Below, piece after piece: positions 1-8,359 of a DNA stretch of 64,000 nt; positions within the stretch are counted from its first letter, which is position 1; each line of letters starts with the position of its first letter. Location of the stretch: positions 496,001-560,000 of the forward strand of contig NZ_FZPH01000002.1 in assembly GCF_900188485.1 (NCBI RefSeq). The letters are read 5' to 3'. The notes below the pieces were generated by a model. That model had not been told where the DNA came from. It did no database searches and saw nothing but the letters and a program-made list of their open reading frames with translations. The DNA comes from Asanoa hainanensis. Its GTDB lineage: Bacteria > Actinomycetota > Actinomycetes > Mycobacteriales > Micromonosporaceae. A program made the position numbers and the translations under genes.

Positions 1-300
1 GGCCGCCCAGGCGACGGCCAGGCTGGCGATCAGCACCAGGATGTCGAGGAAGGCGTTGTCGGGCAACAGAACCGTGCCAACCAGGCTCGCGAACCAGGCA
101 ACAGCCACCACAATGGACAACACGACGGTGGCCGGTGTGCCACCGAGCCCGAGCCGGTCGAGAATGCCGTCGAGCCCACCGTCGGTCTCGGTGTCGAGAC
201 CGCCCGCCAGCACGACGATCCAGTAGCAGACGACGACCGCGAGCAGGACGGTGAACACCACGGATGGAAAGCCCAGCGCCGTGTCGATGAAGTCGCCCAC
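1..300 (-). CDS. YqiJ/DUF1449-like membrane protein, 3' part missing
   Basis: The first 100 codons of a minus-strand gene run off the left edge. Translation begins at a GTG (298-300) preceded by a G-rich ribosome site (GGGGGTGG in the transcript). The start reads MGDFIDTALGFPSVVF, followed by hydrophobic segments at about residues 9-31, 57-76 and 82-100, with an acidic loop rich in Asp and Gly between the first two. This pattern resembles the N-terminus of the YqiJ/DUF1449 family, whose members carry a C-terminal OB-fold (outside the window) and often sit beside flotillin genes. The family call is by eye. It is probably the last visible gene of the minus-strand group that starts at 1573. Confidence 0.6.
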   Translation of the reverse strand, partial: MGDFIDTALGFPSVVFTVLLAVVVCYWIVVLAGGLDTETDGGLDGILDRLGLGGTPATVVLSIVVAVAWFASLVGTVLLPDNAFLDILVLIASLAVAWAA

Positions 301-357
301 CTGTCGAAACCACCCCCATGAATGTTCCTCAGGATGATGGCACGGGCACACAAGCGA

Positions 358-385
358 GGGGTCATCCGAATGGACGGATGACCCC
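358..385 (-). terminator. 11-bp perfect stem-loop after the 244-aa gene
   Basis: GGGGTCATCCG (358-368) and CGGATGACCCC (375-385) are perfect inverted repeats with a 6-nt loop. The hairpin starts 15 nt past the stop codon of the minus-strand gene ending at 400. There is no T-tract, as is common for actinobacterial hairpin terminators. It may end that transcript or separate it from the YqiJ-like gene. Confidence 0.55.
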
Positions 386-399
386 AGGCAGGGAAGCTG

Positions 400-1134
400 T
401 CAGGCGGACGGGCGCGGCGCCGGCTGCCGGACGACGGCGGCGACCGGGTCGACCTCGGGCGGCGGGCGGTCGGGTCGCGGGACGGGGTCGTTGGCGATGA
501 TCGGCCCCAGGCCGTCGATCGCCTGGACGAACAGATGGACGCCGGTCACCCGCATCACCGCGACACCGAGCAGCATGGCCTTCGCGGCGTCGTCCAGCGT
601 CTTGTCGTCGACCAGCGCGACGACGTCCGCGGACAGGCGCTGCTGCTCTTCCTTCGAGGCGCCTTCCAGGAGGTTGAGCGCGAAGGCGGGCAGGACGCCG
701 TAAGCCTTGTCGAACGAGACCTTCGGCATCATCCGCTTCGCGATCATGCTGCGGCGTTTGGCCTGGGCCCGGTCGACCTGGCGGTCGCTGATCGCGAGCA
801 GCCGGTCGAGCAGGCCGCTCGGGCTCCAGTTGACGGTCGACCCGCGCTCGGAGCCGGCGAACAGCTTGGTGCGGAACAGTGCCACGGCGCCGAGCCCGCC
901 GACGAGCACGCGCACCAGATCCTGCGCCTGGCCCGTCTGCCCGAAGGTCCAGCCGAAGATGCGGATGATCGCGAGGGCGGAGGCGCTGGCCGCGCAGTTG
1001 ATGAGGACGTAGAGCAGGGCGGCCGGGCGGATCAGCGAACGACCGGGGTCGTCGCGGTATCGGCTGGCCAGTTCGGCCGCACCGACCGCTCCGCCGATCG
1101 CGGACGCGAGCGCGTAACAGGTGAGGGCGTCCAT
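400..1134 (-). CDS. Hypothetical membrane protein, 244 aa
   Basis: I do not recognise this protein. Three hydrophobic segments lie in the N-terminal half (about residues 4-23, 37-58 and 73-92). They are followed by a soluble, charged region (about 100-220) containing a KRRSMIAKRMMPK basic stretch, then a Pro-rich tail (DRPPPEVDPVAAVVRQPAPRPSA). It starts 4 bp after the stop of the 144-aa gene, so the two are almost certainly cotranscribed and coupled. The topology suggests a membrane-anchored protein with a cytoplasmic C-terminus. Its function is unknown; the divergent serine protease homologue at 1835 may be a partner, inferred from position only. Confidence 0.8.
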   Translation of the reverse strand: MDALTCYALASAIGGAVGAAELASRYRDDPGRSLIRPAALLYVLINCAASASALAIIRIFGWTFGQTGQAQDLVRVLVGGLGAVALFRTKLFAGSERGSTVNWSPSGLLDRLLAISDRQVDRAQAKRRSMIAKRMMPKVSFDKAYGVLPAFALNLLEGASKEEQQRLSADVVALVDDKTLDDAAKAMLLGVAVMRVTGVHLFVQAIDGLGPIIANDPVPRPDRPPPEVDPVAAVVRQPAPRPSA

Positions 1135-1138
1135 GCGG

Positions 1139-1573
1139 TCAGCCGTCGCGGTTGATGCCGCGGATGAACTGGCTGAACGAGCCGGTCACGGCAACGGTGG
1201 ATTCGGCGTCCAGGTGCTGGCCGTAGGTCGCGCGGTGCAGCAGCGCGTAGGGGGCGTCCGGGCTTTCGCCGCTGATGTCGTCCAGGATCTGCCGCAACCC
1301 GTCGGCGGCGGCGTCGTCGGCCTCCAACAGTTGGCCGAACCTCCTTGTGCATTCGAAAAGCAGTCCCGATTTCAGGCCGATGGAGTTGCCCGAGCGGAGA
1401 AGCTGTTCGCGCATCTCGTCCAGCTCCTCGGTTATCGCGGCCCGCTCGCCGGCAGACGTGCGATCGAACAGATGGACAACCGCCGTTTTCGTCTTTCGCC
1501 AATTGTGCGTGGGCATCTGGGAAATGACCGCTGCCGCGGCCTGAGTCGCCAACATGACGGCATAAGCGTCCAT
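1139..1573 (-). CDS. Hypothetical protein, 144 aa
   Basis: Family not recognised. The protein begins MDAYAVMLATQAAAAVISQMP, a short hydrophobic stretch that may be a membrane anchor, and continues as a mostly helical, charged soluble protein (about residues 35-144) with a possible amphipathic helix around AGERAAITEELDEMREQLLRS. It is the first gene of a minus-strand group with the 244-aa membrane protein 4 bp downstream. Its start faces the start of the SDH-type protease gene across a 261-bp divergent promoter region. Confidence 0.75.
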   Translation of the reverse strand: MDAYAVMLATQAAAAVISQMPTHNWRKTKTAVVHLFDRTSAGERAAITEELDEMREQLLRSGNSIGLKSGLLFECTRRFGQLLEADDAAADGLRQILDDISGESPDAPYALLHRATYGQHLDAESTVAVTGSFSQFIRGINRDG

Positions 1574-1770
1574 TTGCGCTTGCCTCTCCCGATCGGGCCG
1601 GCGGCTCTCTCGAATCTAAGCGCACGGTCACGCAAAATCCAGAACCCGCGAAGGTGGCGTTCTCCCCCGAACGGCGTAGCCCGTTCGTGCTCGGATGATT
1701 CTCGCGCATCGCGATGGGGATGTCGCACAAATCGCGCGCAACACGGCATCGGCCGACTCGTTGTCCGAGG

Positions 1771-1799
1771 TGCCTGGTCCCCGTACGGGGGACATGGCA
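1771..1799. promoter_or_regulatory. Dyad-symmetric operator-like site upstream of the SDH protease gene
   Basis: In the 261-bp divergent gap (1574-1834), TGCC..GTCCCC-GTAC-GGGGGAC..GGCA forms an interrupted inverted repeat ending about 35 bp upstream of the ATG at 1835. The outer TGCC/GGCA and inner GTCCCC/GGGGAC halves match. It could be a regulator site or an mRNA leader hairpin; no binding protein is suggested by the neighbours. The rest of the gap holds no gene that I can support. Confidence 0.4.
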
Positions 1800-1834
1800 C
1801 GGATCGTCGGCAACGAAGGTGATGGGGGAGGAAG

Positions 1835-2719
1835 ATGACTGACACTTGGCAAAGACCTCAGCTTGCGGCAAGCCTCAAGCCGTCCCGTTCGCCGCTCTTT
1901 GTCGCGCAACATTCGGAACGCTATGCCCGCCAGGCGCTGATCGGCGAATACGAGGACCGGTACGGCGTAACGCTGATCGTTATGATCGACGCCATTTTCG
2001 CGGCGAACGTCACCTATCTCGAAGAGTTGTTGTTCGACGCGGAGGTCGGTCGGCCGCTGCACCTGATGATCGCCTCGCCCGGCGGCGACGGCGAGGCGGC
2101 GGTGCGGATGGTGCGGTCCATCAGGACCCGGTGCAGCCAGCTCACGGTGATCGTGCCCGACCTGGCGAAATCCGCCGCGACCCTGATCTGTCTCGGTGCG
2201 GATCGCATCCTGATGGGGCCCGCCGGCGACCTGGGTCCCGTCGACCCGCAGTTCCAGATCAGGCGGAGCCTCGTCAGCGCCCGCGAGATCGTCGCGGCCG
2301 TGGCGGAGGCCGAGGCGCGGATCAAGGCGGCCCCCGACACCTATCCGCTGTTCGCCGCGCTGCTGAGCGACGTCAACCTGTTGATGGTCGAGCAGGCCCG
2401 CAGCGCGATCCAACGGTCGGAGGGCCTCGTCCGCGAAGCCCTCAGCTGCTGCACCGGCCGCGGTGAGGACCTGATCGACCAGCTGACCGCCGCGCTCAAG
2501 CGGCCGCTGATCGACGAGGTGTCCACGCACAACACCGTCGTCCCCGCCGACGCGGCCGCGAAGCTGGGCCTGCCGGCGGAAGCGGCGGACGTCACCGGGG
2601 ACCAGTGGCATCTCCTCTGGAGCCTATGGACCCGGTATTTCCTCCTGGGTTGCTTCCCCGCCGGCCAGAATGCCGTGTACGAAGGCCGGCGGGTCTCGCA
2701 CGTCGAGGAGCCGGCATAG
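1835..2719 (+). CDS. SDH/SppA-type ClpP-fold serine protease homologue
   Basis: This is a 294-aa ClpP/crotonase-fold protein of the serine dehydrogenase proteinase (SDH, SppA-like) type. SPGGDGEA (residues 81-88) matches the oxyanion-loop motif. PDLAKSAATLICLGAD (109-124) holds the probable nucleophile Ser113, and the following GPAGDLGPVDPQ (128-139) is typical of the family. A Lys or other base cannot be assigned by eye. There is no signal peptide, so it should be cytoplasmic. The start is supported by a strong GGGGGAGGAAG site just before the ATG. It is divergent from two hypothetical genes encoding membrane-linked proteins, and converges tail-to-tail with the amidohydrolase gene, leaving a single base between the stop codons. 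Confidence 0.8.
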   Translation: MTDTWQRPQLAASLKPSRSPLFVAQHSERYARQALIGEYEDRYGVTLIVMIDAIFAANVTYLEELLFDAEVGRPLHLMIASPGGDGEAAVRMVRSIRTRCSQLTVIVPDLAKSAATLICLGADRILMGPAGDLGPVDPQFQIRRSLVSAREIVAAVAEAEARIKAAPDTYPLFAALLSDVNLLMVEQARSAIQRSEGLVREALSCCTGRGEDLIDQLTAALKRPLIDEVSTHNTVVPADAAAKLGLPAEAADVTGDQWHLLWSLWTRYFLLGCFPAGQNAVYEGRRVSHVEEPA

Positions 2720-2720
2720 G

Positions 2721-4244
2721 TCAGCAGGCGCACCGGGCGGCGGTCACCGCGGAACCGGGCACCGCTGCCGCGGCCGCCTTCCGGACCTTGTCGAGCATCG
2801 CTTGGCGGGCCGCGGGGTCGATCACCCGGCCACCGACGACGACCGAGTTGATCCGGGTCGTGTTGCGGATGTCGCGCAACGGGTCCGCGTCCAGCAGCAC
2901 CAGGTCGGCGACGTTGCCGCGTTCGATCGTGCCGCGGTCGCGGGCGCCGAGGTAGCGGGCCGGCTCCAGCGTGGCGGTCTGCAGCACCCGCATGTTCGAG
3001 AGGCCGGCCTGGGACAGCCGGGCCAGCTCGTCGTGCAGGCTGAAGCCGGGCACCAGGTAGGCGGTGCCGTTGTCGGTGCCCGCCATCAGCGGCACGCCGG
3101 CGCGGTCGAGGTCGTGCACGAGGCGCAGCCGGCGCTCGAAGATCTCCCGGCCACGGGCGTCCTGTTCCGGCGTACGGCCGTCCAGGTAGATCATGTCCAG
3201 GGCGTACTGCCAGAACTCCTGCGTGGTGGCCGGGACGTAGGCATAGCGCGGATCGTTCATGGGTGTGTCGCCGGGCAGGTCGGTGAACGTGTGCAGCACC
3301 AGCGTCGGGGTGACCCGGGTGCCGTTGCGGGCCAGCCGCGCGAAGACGCCGGCCGCCTTGTGCCGGTCGAAACTGCGGGCGGCGGCGTACTCGTACGGGT
3401 GCATCTTGTTGAGCCAGCCGTTGTATTCGCCGCCGGCGATCGGCACCGACGTGATGGCGCGGCGCAGCTCGTCCTCGCGGCTGGACGTGTCGTACCAGAC
3501 CTGGAAGAGGTGTTCGACGCTGGCCAGCCCGGCGTCGCTGGCCTCGGTCAGCTGCACGAAGTCGGAGACGTGCCCGAGGAACGGAATCCGTTGCCGGCGC
3601 GCCTCGTCGGCGATCGCGTAGAACGACGCGCGCGACAGTCGAGTGTAGACCTTCACGAAGTCGGCGCCCGCGGCCTTCTGCGCGCGGACGGTGGCCCGCG
3701 CCTCCGCCGGCGTGGCGACCGCGATGTACGGCGCACCGAGCCCCTCCCACAGCGACGGCGATCCGTCGACGATCGGGCTGCCGATGGTCCACCGGGGTCC
3801 GAGCCGGGTGCCCGCCTCAACCTCGTGGTTCCACCGGGTGACGTCCGCGTTGGCGCTCATCTCGCGGACGGTGGTGATGCCGTTGGCGATGTTCAGCGGC
3901 GGCTCGATCGCCTCGCCGTCGAACGTGTGGTTGTGCATGTTGGCCAGGCCCGGAATGAGGAACTTGCCGCGCCCGTCGATGACGTCCGCGCCGGGTGGCA
4001 CGCCCACGCGGCGGCTCGGCTCGACGGCCAGAATGCGCCCGTCGCGCAGCAGCACCGTCATGTCCCGCTGTGCGGGCGCACCGGTCGCGTCGATGACGGT
4101 CACGTGCGTGATGGCGGTCACCCGGTCGGCGGCGGACCGCTCCCGCGGCGTCGCGCTGGCCCGCCCGGTGCCGACCGCCGCCCCGGCGGCCAGCCCGACC
4201 GCACCGGCGAGCACCGAACGACGGGAGAAGTTGCTGCGCTGCAT
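2721..4244 (-). CDS. Exported amidohydrolase family protein (Tat signal)
   Basis: The protein is 507 aa from the ATG at 4244, which has GGGGTG upstream; a GTG at 4253 is an alternative. MQRSNFSRRSVLAGAVGLAAG is a twin-arginine signal. The metal-dependent amidohydrolase signature follows: the HxH motif in LANMHNHTFDGEA, histidines in FLGHVSD and SVEHLFQ, and Asp in LMAGTDNG. The C-terminus has the usual DLVLLDADPLRDI segment. Members with this architecture hydrolyse cyclic amides or imidazolones, or act as prolidases; the substrate cannot be told from sequence alone. The enzyme should fold in the cytoplasm and be exported by Tat. Flanking genes do not suggest a pathway. Confidence 0.88.
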   Translation of the reverse strand: MQRSNFSRRSVLAGAVGLAAGAAVGTGRASATPRERSAADRVTAITHVTVIDATGAPAQRDMTVLLRDGRILAVEPSRRVGVPPGADVIDGRGKFLIPGLANMHNHTFDGEAIEPPLNIANGITTVREMSANADVTRWNHEVEAGTRLGPRWTIGSPIVDGSPSLWEGLGAPYIAVATPAEARATVRAQKAAGADFVKVYTRLSRASFYAIADEARRQRIPFLGHVSDFVQLTEASDAGLASVEHLFQVWYDTSSREDELRRAITSVPIAGGEYNGWLNKMHPYEYAAARSFDRHKAAGVFARLARNGTRVTPTLVLHTFTDLPGDTPMNDPRYAYVPATTQEFWQYALDMIYLDGRTPEQDARGREIFERRLRLVHDLDRAGVPLMAGTDNGTAYLVPGFSLHDELARLSQAGLSNMRVLQTATLEPARYLGARDRGTIERGNVADLVLLDADPLRDIRNTTRINSVVVGGRVIDPAARQAMLDKVRKAAAAAVPGSAVTAARCAC

Positions 4245-4313
4245 GGCTGGCACCCCTTCGCGTTTGGGTTGTGCCTCTTACGATCGCCCGCGCACCGGCC
4301 CGGGGTCATTGCC

Positions 4314-4629
4314 GTGAGCGGGCGTATCGACGGTAGGGAAAGCCCCACTAATCCGGTTGTGCCCTCGCTGGGTGTGGCCGTTGAGCTGTCCCTCGCCGTA
4401 CCCGATGCCGATCTGGACCGGTTGGCCACGCTCGAGGACGGCAACCTGTCGGCGGCGATGGAGTCCGCCAGCCAGTTCCTGGTCAACTTCGACCGGATCG
4501 CCCCGCCCGGCGTGCGACCCGGCGTCGAGCTCGGCAACGACCCGGCGGTGCTCCGGGCCGAGATCCCCCGCGGGCAAGGACGACCCGATGGAAGACCTGC
4601 GGCGACTCATCCGCCAGACATTCCCGTAA
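4314..4629 (+). pseudogene. Small unknown gene with an apparent +1 frameshift
   Basis: One frame reads from GTG at 4314 (or 4359, 4374) through VELSLAVPDADLDRLATLEDG and onward to PAVLRAEIP. It then continues out of frame, while the next frame supplies a natural end, AGKDDPMEDLRRLIRQTFP, stopping at 4629. The joint is a run of five Cs (about 4566-4570); removing one C gives a continuous protein of about 85-105 aa. Without the correction the first frame runs on for more than 160 nt, into the next gene. I do not recognise the family. The change could be a sequencing error or a true recent mutation. Confidence 0.55.
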
Positions 4630-4705
4630 GTTCATCTCTTGCACGCTCGCGGGCCGTGACCGGCCTCCAGGATCGGCGGACCACCGATCTCAGGAGGAAT
4701 ACGCC

Positions 4706-6760
4706 ATGTCCCGATGGCAACGACGTGCCGTGACGGCACTCGCCGCCACCGTGGCCCTCAGCGGGGTGGCCGGTCTGACCGCCGGCACCGCCCCCGCTTC
4801 GGCCAAGCCCACCAAGACCTTCGACCTGCAGGCGCACCGCGGCGGCATCGGCCTGCGGGTGGAGAACACCCTCGCATCGTTCGGCAACGCGCTCCAGCTC
4901 GGCGTCTCCACGCTGGAGCTCGATGTGCAGATCACCGAGGACGGGCAGGCGGTGGTCACCCACGACCGCAAGACCACTGGTGCGAAGTGCGCGGACACCG
5001 CGCCGGCGTTCCCCGGTGACCCGAAGTTCCCGTACATCGGGAAGTACATCAACACGCTGTCGCTGGCCCAGGTGCGCACGCTCGACTGCGGCAGCCTGGC
5101 CCAGCGCGACTTCCCTGGCCAGGTGGTGGTGCCGGGTGCGCGGATGCCGCTGCTCAGCGAGGTCTTCGCGCTGGTCAACCGCTACCAGGCGCGCGACGTC
5201 AAGCTCAACGTCGAGACCAAGGTCGAGGCGGGCGCGCCGTCCGAGACCGCGCCACGCGAACAGTTCGTGCAGGTGACCGCCCGCGAGGTGCGCGCCGCCG
5301 GCCTGCTCGGCCAGGTCACCATCCAGAGCTTCGACTGGGGCTCGCTGATGCGGATGCGCCAGGTCGAGCCGCGCTTGCCGCTGGTCGCCCTGGGCAACCC
5401 CGCGATGAACCAGACCGGGCAGCCCGGCAAGTCGCCGTGGCTGGGCGGGCTCGACATTGACGACTTCGGTGGCGACCCGATCAAGGCGATCAAGAGCTTC
5501 GGGGCCTCCGCGTTCTCGCCGGTGCACGGCGACCCGCAGAACGGCAAGGTGACCGACGCCAACTACAAGCCGTACGTCACCAAGGCAATGGTCGACCACG
5601 CGCACAGGAACGGCATCAAGGTCATCCCGTGGACCGTCGACGACGTGCCCACGATGACCAAGCTGATCGACGATGGCGTCGACGGCATCATCACCGACTA
5701 CCCGGACCGGCTGCGCACCCTGCTCGGTCAACTGCGGTTCAAGCTGCCCAAGGCGTACGCGTCGCCGTTCGACGTGCAGGCGCACCGCGGCGGCCGGGCC
5801 GACCTGCCGGAGAACACCCTGCCGGCGTTCGCCCAGGCGCTGTCCAACAAGGCGATCTCCACGCTCGAGCTGGACACCGGCGTCACGAAGGACGGCAAGT
5901 TGGTCGTGCTGCACGACCGGACGATCAACGGCTCGCACTGCGTCGACACCGCACCGGTCAAGCCGCGCGACAAGATGTTCCCGTACGTCGGCAAGCTCGT
6001 GCACGACCTGACCCTGGCCCAGATCAAGACGATCGACTGCGGCACGAAGACGTTGCCCGAGCTGCCCGACCAGGTGGCCGTGCCCGGTGCCCGGATCCCG
6101 ACGCTCGACGAGGTGTTCGCGCTCGTCAAGGGCAGCGATCGGCCCGACGTCCGGATGAACATCGAGACCAAGATCAGCCCCACCGCGAACGACACCGAGG
6201 CGTTCGGCCCGTTCACCGCCAAGTTGGTCAAGGCGATCCAGAAGGCCCGCTTCGAGGACCGGGTCACGATCCAGTCGTTCGACTGGCGCACGATCATCCG
6301 GGCGCGCGAGCTCGACCAGAAGATCGAGACGGTCGCCCTGGTCTGGCAGTACGGCTCGGCCGAGTGCGCCTCGCTCGCCGACGAGTGCTCGCTGCAGGCG
6401 GTCTACGGCGACAAGTCGGTCAAGAGCCCGTGGACCGGCGGCCTGGACTGGTGGAAGTACCGCGACCTCGGCAAGCTGGTCCGCGCCGCGGGCGCCGGCA
6501 CGGTCTCCGCCAACTGGCAGGTGCACGACCCGACGCAGGGCACGGTCGTCAACTCCGACTGGTACCTGCGCCAGGACCCGAGCTACTACTTCGGCCCCGA
6601 TGTCCCGGTGCTCCAGCGGCGCGACAAGCTCAAGGTCGTGCCGTACACCGTGGACGATCCGGCCGTCATGCAGCGGGTGATCGACCTGGGCGTCGACGGC
6701 ATCGTCACCGACAACCCCCGGCTGCTGATCCACGTCGCGATCCGTAACGGCCTGCGCTAG
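4706..6760 (+). CDS. Secreted tandem glycerophosphodiester phosphodiesterase
   Basis: This 684-aa protein has a Sec signal peptide (residues 1-33, ending APASA) and two complete GDPD TIM-barrel domains (about 38-340 and 355-684). Each has the AHRGG start (His44; His360), an ENT box, the metal-binding ExD (ELDVQ; ELDTG) and a downstream catalytic His (VTHDR; VLHDR), so both halves look catalytically competent. Family members hydrolyse glycerophosphodiesters to glycerol-3-phosphate and an alcohol. A secreted form would scavenge phosphate or glycerol from lipid or teichoic-acid debris. An AGGAGG ribosome site lies 8 nt before the ATG. The halves share the Phe-Pro-Tyr-(Ile/Val)-Gly-Lys insert after the catalytic His, so they arose by internal duplication. 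It is monocistronic, with a bidirectional terminator behind it. Confidence 0.92.
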   Translation: MSRWQRRAVTALAATVALSGVAGLTAGTAPASAKPTKTFDLQAHRGGIGLRVENTLASFGNALQLGVSTLELDVQITEDGQAVVTHDRKTTGAKCADTAPAFPGDPKFPYIGKYINTLSLAQVRTLDCGSLAQRDFPGQVVVPGARMPLLSEVFALVNRYQARDVKLNVETKVEAGAPSETAPREQFVQVTAREVRAAGLLGQVTIQSFDWGSLMRMRQVEPRLPLVALGNPAMNQTGQPGKSPWLGGLDIDDFGGDPIKAIKSFGASAFSPVHGDPQNGKVTDANYKPYVTKAMVDHAHRNGIKVIPWTVDDVPTMTKLIDDGVDGIITDYPDRLRTLLGQLRFKLPKAYASPFDVQAHRGGRADLPENTLPAFAQALSNKAISTLELDTGVTKDGKLVVLHDRTINGSHCVDTAPVKPRDKMFPYVGKLVHDLTLAQIKTIDCGTKTLPELPDQVAVPGARIPTLDEVFALVKGSDRPDVRMNIETKISPTANDTEAFGPFTAKLVKAIQKARFEDRVTIQSFDWRTIIRARELDQKIETVALVWQYGSAECASLADECSLQAVYGDKSVKSPWTGGLDWWKYRDLGKLVRAAGAGTVSANWQVHDPTQGTVVNSDWYLRQDPSYYFGPDVPVLQRRDKLKVVPYTVDDPAVMQRVIDLGVDGIVTDNPRLLIHVAIRNGLR

Positions 6761-6767
6761 CGCCGTT

Positions 6768-6809
6768 CCGCTGAGCGCCTCCTACCTGTTGGGGGGGGGC
6801 GCTCAGCGG
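6768..6809. terminator. Bidirectional 12-bp stem terminator with G9 run in loop
   Basis: CCGCTGAGCGCC (6768-6779) and GGCGCTCAGCGG (6798-6809) are perfect inverted repeats between convergent genes. The right arm includes the stop codon of the minus-strand gene. The 18-nt loop includes most of a G9 homopolymer (6791-6799), a likely site of length variation. Confidence 0.7.
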
Positions 6810-8359
6810 CGGTGTAGGGCGACCACCGCGATGTCGTCGCCGACCGGGGGAGTGGCCAGGGCCAGCAGATGGTCGGCGTAGCGGTCCAGGTCCGGGTTCA
6901 CCTCGATGGCGGCCGTCGCGAGCTCGGCCAGGCCGTGGTCGATGTCGTGGGTTCGGCGCTCGATCAGGCCGTCCGTGTAGAGGACGAGCGTGCCGCCCGG
7001 TGGGAGGACCAGGTCGAGGTCGCCGGGGCGGGGCGCGTCGATGCCGAGCAGCGGTGCCGGGTGCTCGACGAACGTCGCCGTGCCGTCAACGACCAGCACC
7101 GGTGGCGGGTGGCCGGCGTTGGCCAGGCGGATCCGGCCGGTCACCGGGTCGAGCATCAGCACGCAGATGGTGGCCAGCTCGCCCGGCAGCAGCTTGCGGA
7201 GCAACCGGTCGGTCAGCGCCAGCAGGGCCGCCGGTTGATGGCCCTCGACCGCGTACGCCCGGACCGCGTGCCGCAGCTCGGCCATGACCGTGGCGGCGTA
7301 GAGGGAGTGGCCGGTGACGTCGCCGATCGCGGCCAGCAACTGCCCACCGATCATCGTCAGCTCGTAGAAGTCGCCGCCGACCTCGGTCTGGGCGCTGGCG
7401 GGCACGTAGCGGACCGCGAGATCGTAGCCCGGCACCGCGGGAATCCGTTGCGGCAACAGGCTGCGCTGGAGGGTGAGCGCGATCCGGTGCTCCTCGTCGT
7501 ACGTCCGCTGTGCCTCGACCGCGGCGGCCACCGCCTGCACCAGCAGCCGCAGCACGTCGGCCTGGTCGCGCAGGGCCGCGGCGGGGACGGCGACGTGCAG
7601 CGGCGGGCGGTCGGCGCGGATCCGGGCGGTGCCGACCGCGACCTCGTCGCCCGGCCAGTCGAGTTGCGGCCACTGGTCCCGCGGGTCGCTGCGGACCAGG
7701 GCACCGACCGGCACCAGGACGGCCGCGGCGGGCCATTCCTGGATGACCGGGGTGCCCGCCGGGCCGGGGACGGCGGCCACCAGGCGGTCGCCGGCGGAGC
7801 TGCCCGCGGTGACCGTGTCCGCGGCCACCACCGCGCCGCTGGCGAAGATCTCGGCCGCCCCGAGCGCGGCCGCGGTCAACAGCTCCGTGAGGGTGCGGGC
7901 CGAGTTCACCGCGACCGTCGTCTCGGCCAGCCGGGTCAGTCCCGCGGCCAGCGTCTCCGCCTGTCGCCGGGCCCGGTAGTAGCGGAGCACCGCGTGCGCG
8001 GTCGCGATCAGCTCGTCGGGCTCGATCGGCTCGGCCAGGTACGCGTCGGCGCCGCGGGTCAGCCCCTGGGCCCGGTCGGCGACGTCGACGGCGTGCGCCG
8101 ACACGTGGATGACCGGGGTCGCCGCCAGCGCCGGATGCGACTTGATCCGCTCGGCCACCTCGAAGCCGCTCATGTCGCCGAGCCGCACGTCGAGCACGAC
8201 CAGGTCGATGTCGCCGTGCTCGATCCGCTCCAGCGCGGCCGCGCCGCTGTCGGCCTCGACCACGGTGAGCCCGGCCCGGGTCAGCCAGCGGACCAGCAGA
8301 TAGCGCTTGGCGTCGCTGTCGTCGACGACCAGCGCGGTGGCGGACTCAGGATGTTCCAT
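6803..8359 (-). CDS. Receiver domain-PP2C (SpoIIE/RsbU-type) phosphatase
   Basis: This 518-aa protein starts with a response-regulator receiver (residues 7-125) having the acidic pair Asp13-Asp14 and the phospho-acceptor Asp57 (LVVLD57V). A linker/GAF-like region follows (about 140-285), then a SpoIIE-type PP2C domain (about 300-518) with VGGDFYE and IGDVTGHS metal-binding motifs. Phosphorylation by a kinase would control dephosphorylation of a STAS-domain antagonist, as for RsbU. It is the last gene of a six-gene operon and overlaps the upstream histidine kinase by 14 bp, so that kinase is the obvious partner. Confidence 0.9.
   Translation of the reverse strand: MEHPESATALVVDDSDAKRYLLVRWLTRAGLTVVEADSGAAALERIEHGDIDLVVLDVRLGDMSGFEVAERIKSHPALAATPVIHVSAHAVDVADRAQGLTRGADAYLAEPIEPDELIATAHAVLRYYRARRQAETLAAGLTRLAETTVAVNSARTLTELLTAAALGAAEIFASGAVVAADTVTAGSSAGDRLVAAVPGPAGTPVIQEWPAAAVLVPVGALVRSDPRDQWPQLDWPGDEVAVGTARIRADRPPLHVAVPAAALRDQADVLRLLVQAVAAAVEAQRTYDEEHRIALTLQRSLLPQRIPAVPGYDLAVRYVPASAQTEVGGDFYELTMIGGQLLAAIGDVTGHSLYAATVMAELRHAVRAYAVEGHQPAALLALTDRLLRKLLPGELATICVLMLDPVTGRIRLANAGHPPPVLVVDGTATFVEHPAPLLGIDAPRPGDLDLVLPPGGTLVLYTDGLIERRTHDIDHGLAELATAAIEVNPDLDRYADHLLALATPPVGDDIAVVALHRR

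Noticed and set aside
2670-4733. A 687-codon open frame on the plus strand opposite the amidohydrolase gene
   Set aside because: It is an antisense by-product of high GC third positions: Arg/Gly/Ala-rich text with no domain. Only its last part (from 4314) carries believable coding sequence, reported separately.
4607-6733. A 708-codon minus-strand frame opposite the GDPD gene
   Set aside because: It mirrors a well-supported gene with signal peptide and catalytic motifs; its His/Asp/Arg-rich translation has no recognisable fold or ribosome site.
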